A stretch of 11,665 bases of DNA, taken from NCBI GenBank assembly GCA_947454695.1, contig CANGMW010000051.1:1-11665 (forward strand). Reading direction: 5' to 3'. The DNA is from Comamonadaceae bacterium (GTDB taxonomy: Bacteria; Pseudomonadota; Gammaproteobacteria; Burkholderiales; Burkholderiaceae_C). Within the stretch, counting starts at the first letter, position 1, and the number at the start of each line of letters is the position of its first letter. Both the position numbers and the translations under genes were made by a program. This document shows, piece after piece, positions 6,795 to 11,665 of the stretch. The notes under the pieces were generated by a model. It was not told the DNA's origin, searched no databases, and saw only the letters and a program-made list of their open reading frames with translations.

Positions 6795-7946
6795 TTAACC
6801 ACCGATGTAGCTCATCTCGACACGGCGCGCCGAGTTCGAGCCGGTATCGGCGGGCAGTGCGCTGCGCAATTCGGAGTAGCGGTCACCGCGGGCCTGCCAG
6901 ATATGGCCGATCGCGGACGCGATGTCGGCATCGCTCGCGCCTTGGCGAATGAGGCTGCGCAAGTCGTGGCCTTGGTTGGCAAACAGGCACAAATAGAGGT
7001 GGCCTTCGGTGGAGAGTCGGGCGCGGTTGCAGTCGTGGCAAAACGCCTGGGTCACGCTGCTGATCACGCCGATTTCGCCGGCGGCCACATCATGCCCGCC
7101 CTGCGCATTCGCAAAGCCCCAGCGCTGCGCGGTCTCGCCCGGTGCGCTGGGTTCGAGCTGCACCAGAGGAACCTCCCGGTGAATGCGCTGCACCAGTTCA
7201 CTCGATGGCAGCACCTCGTCCATGCGCCAGCCGTTGGTCGCGCCCACATCCATGTACTCGATGAAGCGCAGCACCATGCCTGTGCCCCGGAAGTGCCGCA
7301 CCATGGGCAGGATCTGATCGTCGTTGGTGCCGCGTTTGACCACCATATTGATCTTGATGGGCCCCAGGCCGGCCGCCTTGGCCGCTTCAATGCCTTCCAG
7401 GACATCGGACACGGGGAAGTCCACATCGTTCATGTGTCGAAACACCGCATCATCCAAGCCGTCCAGGCTCACCGTGATGCGTTGCAGTCCGGCGTCTTTG
7501 AGTGACTGCGCTTTGCGCTTGAGCAATGAGCCGTTGGTGGTGAGGGTGAGGTCCAGCGGCCGGCCTTCGAGGGTACGCAGCGCAGCGAGTTGCTCGATCA
7601 GGATCTCAATGTTTTTGCGCAGCAGCGGCTCACCACCGGTGAGGCGGATTTTGCTCACGCCGTGCGCGACAAATAAACGCGCTACCCGGGTGATTTCTTC
7701 AAAGCTCAACAAGGCGCTGTGCGGCAAATAGGGGTAGTCCTTGTCGAATACATCTTTGGGCATGCAGTAGTTGCAGCGAAAGTTGCACCGATCGGTCACG
7801 CTGATGCGCAGGTCACGCAGGGGGCGCCCCAACTGATCGGCCAATAGACCATTGGCTGACACGCGGGTGCTGCTGTCAAACGCCGCAGCGGGCGGCGACA
7901 GGGCAGCGGTGCGCTGGTCAATGAGGGGGATGACGCGTTCAGACAT
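6795..7946 (-). CDS. moaA: GTP 3',8-cyclase, molybdenum cofactor biosynthesis protein A
   Basis: MoaA is the radical SAM enzyme that converts GTP to 3',8-cyclo-7,8-dihydro-GTP, the first step of molybdopterin synthesis (MoaC completes cyclic pyranopterin formation). The N-terminal [4Fe-4S] motif CxxxCxxC is at Cys54, Cys58 and Cys61 in TDRCNFRCNYC, followed by RLTGGEPLLRK at 101-111 for SAM binding. The second cluster ligands are Cys303, Cys306 and Cys320 in FCHDCNRARLSTEGHLYLC. The catalytically required double glycine ends the protein (SYIGG). The total of 383 residues exceeds E. coli MoaA (329), mainly through about 40 low-complexity residues before GRPLRDLRISV, an extension I associate with Burkholderiales homologues. 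It heads the operon. No Shine-Dalgarno precedes the ATG. Confidence 0.97.
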   Translation of the reverse strand: MSERVIPLIDQRTAALSPPAAAFDSSTRVSANGLLADQLGRPLRDLRISVTDRCNFRCNYCMPKDVFDKDYPYLPHSALLSFEEITRVARLFVAHGVSKIRLTGGEPLLRKNIEILIEQLAALRTLEGRPLDLTLTTNGSLLKRKAQSLKDAGLQRITVSLDGLDDAVFRHMNDVDFPVSDVLEGIEAAKAAGLGPIKINMVVKRGTNDDQILPMVRHFRGTGMVLRFIEYMDVGATNGWRMDEVLPSSELVQRIHREVPLVQLEPSAPGETAQRWGFANAQGGHDVAAGEIGVISSVTQAFCHDCNRARLSTEGHLYLCLFANQGHDLRSLIRQGASDADIASAIGHIWQARGDRYSELRSALPADTGSNSARRVEMSYIGG

Positions 7947-7953
7947 AGGGGCT

Positions 7954-7982
7954 ATTGTGCCGTGTTCGATCAGCCGCTTGAA
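7954..7982 (-). promoter_or_regulatory. moaA: Candidate sigma70 promoter for the moaA-mobA-moeA operon
   Basis: On the minus strand TTCAAG (7982-7977, 3 of 6 matches to the -35 consensus) and CACAAT (7959-7954, 4 of 6 to the -10) are separated by exactly 17 bases. The pair lies between the hppA terminator and the moaA ATG, the only room available for an operon promoter. A start about seven bases past the -10 would be at or beside the ATG, giving a leaderless or near-leaderless message, which fits the missing Shine-Dalgarno. The hexamers are weak, so this is a candidate. Confidence 0.4.
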
Positions 7983-7987
7983 GGGCC

Positions 7988-8017
7988 AAAAAAAAGCCCG
8001 CCGGAAGGCGGGCTTTT
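7988..8017 (-). terminator. Intrinsic terminator of hppA
   Basis: A perfect GC-rich hairpin with stem GCCCGCC / GGCGGGC (7996-8002 and 8007-8013) closes on a four-base loop. It is flanked by AAAA/TTTT that extend the stem. Read on the minus strand it is followed by a run of eight T, and it sits 18 bp beyond the hppA stop codon. On the plus strand only four T follow the stem, so it is mainly directed against transcription leaving hppA toward moaA. Confidence 0.92.
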
Positions 8018-8034
8018 CAAGGGGCAGGGCTGGA

Positions 8035-10101
8035 TCAGCCGTGCAGCTTCATCATCACCGGCACGATCAAGAGCGCCACGATGTTGATGATCTTGATGAG
8101 CGGGTTCACAGCCGGGCCGGCGGTGTCCTTGTAGGGGTCGCCCACGGTGTCGCCGGTCACGGCCGCTTTATGGGCTTCAGAGCCTTTACCGCCATGGTTG
8201 CCGTCTTCGATGTACTTCTTGGCATTGTCCCAAGCACCGCCGCCGGTACACATGGAAATAGCCACGAACAGGCCGGTCACGATCGTCCCCATCAGCAAGC
8301 CACCCAAGGCGGCCGGGCCGAGGATCAGACCCACCAGCACCGGCACCACCACCGGCAGCAGGGACGGGATCATCATTTCCTTGATGGCTGCCGTGGTGAG
8401 CATGTCCACCGCGGTGTCGTACTCGGGCTTGCCCGAGCCGTCCATGATGCCTTTGATTTCGCGGAACTGGCGACGCACTTCCACCACCACCGAACCGGCG
8501 GCGCGGCCCACGGCTTCCATGGCCATGGCGCCGAAGAGGTAAGGAATCAGACCGCCGATGAACAGACCGATGATGACCATCGGGTTGCTCAAGTCAAAGG
8601 TGATGACCTTGCCATAGGCTTCAAGCTTGTGGGTGTAGTCGGCAAACAGCACCAGGGCAGCCAGACCGGCCGAGCCGATGGCATAGCCCTTGGTCACAGC
8701 CTTGGTGGTGTTGCCCACCGCATCCAGCGGGTCGGTGATGTCACGCACACTGGCCGGCAGTTCGGACATTTCGGCAATGCCACCGGCGTTGTCGGTGATC
8801 GGGCCATAAGCGTCCAGTGCCACGATGATGCCGGCCATGCTCAGCATGGAGGTGGCCGCAATGGCGATGCCATACAGGCCCGCCAACTGGAAGGCTACCC
8901 AGATGGCCGCACACACAAACAGCACAGGCCAGGCGGTTGAGCGCATCGACACGCCCAGGCCGGCAATGATGTTGGTGCCGTGTCCGGTGGTCGAGGCTTG
9001 CGCGATGTGACGCACCGGCGCATATTGGGTGCCGGTGTAGAACTCGGTGATCCACACCAAGGCGGCCGTCAGGACCAGACCGACGGCGCAAGCACCGAAC
9101 AGGCGCATCTGGCTGCCCGTGGCGGTCACCGCGTTGTCCGGGATCAGCCACATCGTGACGCCCAGGAAAGCCACCAGCGACAAGCCGCCGGCCACGGCCA
9201 GACCTTTGTACAGCGCGGGCATGACGTTTTTCATGCCGGGCGATGCTTTCACAAAAAAGCAGCCGATGATGGAGGCCACGATGGACACCGCGCCCAAAGC
9301 CAGCGGATAAACCACCGCGCTGGTACCGGCACTGGTCAGCAGCAAAGCGCCCAGCACCATGGTGGCGATCAGGGTCACCGCATAGGTTTCAAACAGGTCG
9401 GCGGCCATACCGGCGCAGTCGCCCACGTTATCACCCACGTTGTCGGCAATCACGGCCGGGTTGCGCGGGTCATCTTCGGGAATGCCGGCTTCGACCTTGC
9501 CCACCAGGTCAGCGCCCACGTCAGCGCCTTTGGTGAAAATGCCGCCGCCCAGACGAGCAAAGATGGAGATCAGGGAAGAGCCGAAGGCAAAACCAATCAG
9601 CGGGTCCAGCAATTTGGCCAGGCTCTTGTCGGGCGTCAGATTGCCGTTGCCGACCAGGAACCAGTAAAAGACGGTCACGCCCAGCAGGCCCAGCCCCACC
9701 ACCAGCATGCCGGTGATGGCGCCGCCACGGAAGGCCACGTCCAAGGCCGGGCCAATCCCTTTGGTGGCCGCTTGGGCAGTGCGCACATTGGCGCGCACCG
9801 ACACGTTCATGCCGATGAAGCCGCAGGCACCGGAGAGCACCGCACCGATGATGAAGCCCAAGGCCGTCAGACCGTTCAAAAAGAGGCCGATCAAAACGGT
9901 GAGCACCACGCCCACGATGGCGATGGTTTTGTACTGCCGTGCCAAGTAGGCGGCAGCACCGGTCTGGATAGCCGCTGCAATTTCTTGCATGCGGGCGTTT
10001 CCTGCGTCTTGGGAAAGAATCCAACTGCGAGCCCAAACGCCGTAGGCTACGGCGATGAGTCCACAAATAAGCGCCAGAATCAGCGCTGCGTTGTCCGTCA
10101 T
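8035..10101 (-). CDS. hppA: Membrane-bound proton-translocating pyrophosphatase (H+-PPase), K+-independent type
   Basis: HppA hydrolyses pyrophosphate and pumps protons across the inner membrane. The chosen start gives 688 residues, the usual family size, with many hydrophobic segments. The substrate motif DVGADLVGKVE is at residues 194-204. The acidic metal-pyrophosphate site ADNVGDNVGDCAGMAADLFE spans 219-238, and the C-terminal site has DNAKKYIEDG and GDTVGDPYKDTAGPAVN. At residues 463-470 the sequence is GNTTKAVT: lysine at 467 and threonine at 470 are the markers of K+-independent pumps, where K+-dependent enzymes have alanine and glycine (family knowledge). The ATG at 10101 has AGGAGA six bases upstream; an upstream in-frame start at 10215 would add 38 residues with no family counterpart. 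The gene is monocistronic, with its own terminator, and diverges from ppa. Confidence 0.97.
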   Translation of the reverse strand: MTDNAALILALICGLIAVAYGVWARSWILSQDAGNARMQEIAAAIQTGAAAYLARQYKTIAIVGVVLTVLIGLFLNGLTALGFIIGAVLSGACGFIGMNVSVRANVRTAQAATKGIGPALDVAFRGGAITGMLVVGLGLLGVTVFYWFLVGNGNLTPDKSLAKLLDPLIGFAFGSSLISIFARLGGGIFTKGADVGADLVGKVEAGIPEDDPRNPAVIADNVGDNVGDCAGMAADLFETYAVTLIATMVLGALLLTSAGTSAVVYPLALGAVSIVASIIGCFFVKASPGMKNVMPALYKGLAVAGGLSLVAFLGVTMWLIPDNAVTATGSQMRLFGACAVGLVLTAALVWITEFYTGTQYAPVRHIAQASTTGHGTNIIAGLGVSMRSTAWPVLFVCAAIWVAFQLAGLYGIAIAATSMLSMAGIIVALDAYGPITDNAGGIAEMSELPASVRDITDPLDAVGNTTKAVTKGYAIGSAGLAALVLFADYTHKLEAYGKVITFDLSNPMVIIGLFIGGLIPYLFGAMAMEAVGRAAGSVVVEVRRQFREIKGIMDGSGKPEYDTAVDMLTTAAIKEMMIPSLLPVVVPVLVGLILGPAALGGLLMGTIVTGLFVAISMCTGGGAWDNAKKYIEDGNHGGKGSEAHKAAVTGDTVGDPYKDTAGPAVNPLIKIINIVALLIVPVMMKLHG

Positions 10102-10107
10102 ATCAAA

Positions 10108-10113
10108 TCTCCT
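10108..10113 (-). promoter_or_regulatory. hppA: Ribosome binding site of hppA
   Basis: The minus strand reads AGGAGA at 10113-10108, six bases before the ATG at 10101. It is the strongest Shine-Dalgarno in the window and rules against the longer frame starting at 10215. Confidence 0.85.
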
Positions 10114-10133
10114 GTGTTGTTGTACCGCGTGAG

Positions 10134-10159
10134 GGTGGCAGCGCAGGTGCGTTGCCACC
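10134..10159 (-). repeat. Inverted repeat / leader hairpin upstream of hppA
   Basis: The arms GGTGGCAGCGC (10134-10144) and GCGTTGCCACC (10149-10159) are inverted repeats matching at 10 of 11 positions around the four-base loop AGGT. In minus-strand RNA this is a stem with one A-C mismatch and loop ACCU, about 20 bases before the hppA ribosome binding site. No T-run follows on either strand, so it is not an ordinary terminator. It could be an operator between the divergent genes, or an mRNA element. Confidence 0.6.
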
Positions 10160-10325
10160 GATGCGTTGCTTCCTCGTCGCGAAAGAACCCGCAGGGCTTG
10201 CTGACGATTGGCCAACGGCCCACTGTAGCGTGAAAAAAATCATTCCCGTGCGGTTCGTCAGGGGTAAGCAAGTAAAATAAGGGTTAATACCGACTGTTTC
10301 TTTACAACTTTTAACCTCGATCAAT

Positions 10326-10862
10326 ATGTCTCTAGACAACGTCACACCTGGCAAAAACGTCCCCGAAGCTTTCAACGTGATCATCGAAATTCCGATGAAC
10401 GCCGACCCCATCAAGTACGAAGTGGACAAAGAGACCGGCGCCATTTTTGTGGACCGTTTCATGAGCACGGCCATGCACTACCCGACCAACTACGGTTATG
10501 TGCCCAAGACCATCTCGGGTGACGGCGATCCGGTGGACGTGCTGGTCATCACTCCGGTGCCCTTGATTCCTGGCGTGGTGGTGCCTTGCCGCGCCATCGG
10601 TATCCTGAAGATGGAAGACGAAGCCGGCATGGATGGCAAGGTGCTGGCTGTGCCCACTGACAAAATTCTGTCGATCTACACCCAGTGGCAAAAACCTGAA
10701 GACCTCAACCCGATGCGCCTGCGCACCATCGCCCACTTCTTTGAACACTACAAAGACTTGGAAGAGGGTAAATGGGTCAAAGTGCTGGGCTGGGAAGGCC
10801 CGCAGGCAGCCCACCAGGAAATCCTGGAAGGCATTGCCGCCTACAACAAGAAGCACGGCTGA
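10326..10862 (+). CDS. ppa: Soluble inorganic pyrophosphatase, family I
   Basis: Ppa hydrolyses cytoplasmic pyrophosphate to phosphate, pulling biosynthetic reactions forward. The 178 residues are typical of hexameric bacterial family I enzymes. The active-site residues are all visible with numbering one above E. coli: Glu21, Lys30, Glu32 and Arg44, the signature GDGDPVDVLV with Asp66, Asp68 and Asp71, then Asp98, Asp103 and Lys105 (MEDEAGMDGK), and the Tyr-Lys pair in FFEHYKDLE. The ATG at 10326 gives the conserved N-terminal start, but no Shine-Dalgarno precedes it. It is transcribed away from hppA, the membrane enzyme that uses the same substrate, across a 224-bp spacer. It ends 33 bp before a convergent gene, with a hairpin at the junction. 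Confidence 0.97.
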   Translation: MSLDNVTPGKNVPEAFNVIIEIPMNADPIKYEVDKETGAIFVDRFMSTAMHYPTNYGYVPKTISGDGDPVDVLVITPVPLIPGVVVPCRAIGILKMEDEAGMDGKVLAVPTDKILSIYTQWQKPEDLNPMRLRTIAHFFEHYKDLEEGKWVKVLGWEGPQAAHQEILEGIAAYNKKHG

Positions 10863-10880
10863 TTCACGACCCTGCGGCGT

Positions 10881-10905
10881 CGCCGCTGACAGATGTCAGT
10901 CGGCG
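10881..10905. repeat. Hairpin at the convergent ends of ppa and the DUF482 gene
   Basis: Arms CGCCGCTGAC (10881-10890) and GTCAG-T-CGGCG (10895-10905) form a 10-bp stem with one bulged T and loop AGAT, overlapping the stop codon of the minus-strand gene. A competing shorter hairpin, GCGGC/GCCGC (10874-10886), shares the left arm. Neither has a T-run, so it may serve as a weak bidirectional terminator or a 3' end stabiliser. Function is inferred. Confidence 0.45.
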
Positions 10906-11665
10906 CGCCGAAGCGGTGAGTGCGCCGCCAGGTCCTGCAGGTAGTGGTCGACACCCTGGCCTTCACGGTCCAAAAAGCGTTCGACCGCCTGCGCAAACGC
11001 CGGATGCGCCAGCCAATGCGCACTGCTGGTGCGGATGGGCAACAAAGCCCGTGCCATTTTGTGTTCCCCCTGTGCGCCGCCCTCAAACGTGCGAAAACCG
11101 TTGTCGATGCACCACTGCAAGGGCTGGTAATAACACGCTTCAAAGTGCAGGCAGTCCACACGTTCTACCGCACCCCAGTAACGGCCGTAGGCCGTGCCAA
11201 GTTCTTGGCCGCTCAGGGCGATCAGACTGCAGGCGATGGCTTGACCTGAGCGCTCACCGATGAACAGCAACCAGTTCTCGGGCATGGTGTTGGCCATGCG
11301 TTCAAAAAAATCCGGCGTGAGGTAGGGCGGGTTGCCATGTTCGCGATAAGTACGCGCATAGCAGCGGTAGAAAAATGCCCAGTCCGCAGTGCTGATATCG
11401 GCTCCGCGCGACCAGCGGAATTGAACGCCTGCGTCCCGAACCTTACGCCTTTCCTGCCGGATCTTCTTGCGTTTTTCTTGGGTGAGCGTGCTCAAAAATT
11501 CTTCAAAGTCAAGAAAGACAGGATCAGTGTTTTGCCAATGGAACTGCACGGTATGACGCAGCATGAGCCCGGCTTTTTCGCAGGCACGGATATCAGATTC
11601 AGCGCCAAAAAGCAGATGCAAAGAGGACAGCTGCTGTTCTTCACACCATGCGACCAGTGCCTTGA
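10896..11665 (-). CDS. FemAB/GNAT-like protein of the DUF482 (COG3146) family, N-terminus beyond window edge
   Basis: This is the C-terminal 255 residues of a protein that resembles the COG3146 'peptidogalycan biosynthesis' family, which has a double GNAT-like fold related to FemAB aminoacyltransferases and is usually of unproven substrate. The frame is open to the window edge (codons before 11621 read ...LVAWCEEQQLSS), so an internal TTG at 11621 is not the start. Recognisable blocks are the basic segment EKRKKIRQERRKV, the GNPPYLTPDFFERM region, AYGRYWGAVERVDCLHFE with its charged motif, and FEGGAQGEHKMARAL near the C-terminus. The full protein is normally about 370-400 residues (family knowledge), so roughly a third is missing. 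It is convergent with ppa. Family call is good; the reaction is unknown. Confidence 0.85.
   Translation of the reverse strand, partial: KALVAWCEEQQLSSLHLLFGAESDIRACEKAGLMLRHTVQFHWQNTDPVFLDFEEFLSTLTQEKRKKIRQERRKVRDAGVQFRWSRGADISTADWAFFYRCYARTYREHGNPPYLTPDFFERMANTMPENWLLFIGERSGQAIACSLIALSGQELGTAYGRYWGAVERVDCLHFEACYYQPLQWCIDNGFRTFEGGAQGEHKMARALLPIRTSSAHWLAHPAFAQAVERFLDREGQGVDHYLQDLAAHSPLRRAD

Larger units (their letters stand above)
10102..10325. promoter_or_regulatory. Divergent intergenic region between hppA and ppa
   Basis: This 224-bp spacer must carry the promoters of both pyrophosphatase genes. The half near hppA holds the ribosome binding site and an inverted repeat. The half near ppa is AT-richer (about 10230-10325), as expected for promoters. 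TAAAAT at 10273-10278 is a possible plus-strand -10, but I see no matching -35 at a proper distance. No Shine-Dalgarno precedes the ppa ATG; the bases there are AACCTCGATCAAT. No small gene with coding character is evident. Confidence 0.6.

Noticed and set aside
6084..7505. Plus-strand open frame of 473 codons across mobA and moaA
   Set aside because: It spans the junction of two well-supported minus-strand genes, has antisense-type His/Gln/Ala composition, and has no motif.
10102..10215. N-terminal extension of HppA starting at 10215
   Set aside because: The added 38 residues look like translated leader, contain the hairpin arms, and precede a strong AGGAGA site with an ATG at the family-typical N-terminus.
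8980..10233. Long plus-strand open frame of 417 codons opposite hppA
   Set aside because: It is rich in His, Gln, Gly and Ala with no recognisable domain, as expected for the antisense of a GC-rich gene; hppA on the other strand has complete family motifs.
10273..10278. TAAAAT as a definite ppa promoter
   Set aside because: No acceptable -35 at 15-19 bases; kept only as a possibility within the intergenic entry.
1..11665. Mobile elements, CRISPR arrays, tRNA genes, toxin-antitoxin or phage-defence modules
   Set aside because: I saw no direct repeat arrays, transposase or integrase sequences, tRNA cloverleafs or defence-type domains; nearly all DNA is accounted for by conserved housekeeping genes.

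Overview
The window reads as a stretch of housekeeping chromosome from a GC-rich betaproteobacterium. It is most likely in the order Burkholderiales, and the protein sequences feel closest to Comamonadaceae. That placement rests on recalled family resemblance, on the GC-rich coding, and on the pairing of a K+-independent type H+-pyrophosphatase with a family I soluble pyrophosphatase. There are no insertion sequences, phage genes, CRISPR arrays, tRNAs or rRNAs, and nothing suggests a foreign island. I found no undescribed multi-gene system. The points of interest are in gene arrangement and regulation.

Layout. (1) Positions 1-1319, plus strand: the end of an ABC transporter ATPase and a complete membrane permease of the nitrate/sulfonate/taurine (NitT/TauT) type, overlapping by ATGA. 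(2) Positions 1329-4830: a block ordered mltD-gloB-(yafS-like methyltransferase)-rnhA, matching the E. coli order mltD-gloB-yafS-rnhA. mltD and gloB are on the minus strand and overlap by ATGA. The methyltransferase and rnhA are on the plus strand and overlap by 14 bp. gloB and the methyltransferase diverge from a single CATG tetranucleotide that holds both start codons. (3) Positions 4869-7946, minus strand: a compact molybdenum cofactor operon transcribed moaA-mobA-moeA, with 18-bp gaps. (4) Positions 8035-10862: two pyrophosphatases transcribed away from each other across a 224-bp spacer, the membrane proton-pumping hppA (minus) and the soluble ppa (plus). hppA ends at a strong intrinsic terminator just ahead of moaA. 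(5) Positions 10896-11665, minus strand: the C-terminal part of a FemAB/GNAT-like (DUF482, COG3146) protein cut by the window edge, convergent with ppa.

How the genes work together. MoaA starts molybdopterin synthesis from GTP, MoeA inserts molybdate, and MobA attaches GMP to make the bis-MGD cofactor; the intermediate steps (moaC, moaD, moaE, and moaB or mogA) must be encoded elsewhere. HppA and Ppa both consume pyrophosphate, one conserving the energy as a proton gradient and the other releasing it as heat. MltD trims peptidoglycan, GloB finishes methylglyoxal detoxification, and RnhA removes RNA from RNA-DNA hybrids.

Regulation. The terminator behind hppA leaves only about 41 bp for a moaA promoter. 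The best candidate there would give a nearly leaderless moaA message. gloB likewise has a perfect TATAAT eleven bases before its ATG and no Shine-Dalgarno. hppA, by contrast, has a long leader with a hairpin and a good AGGAGA site.
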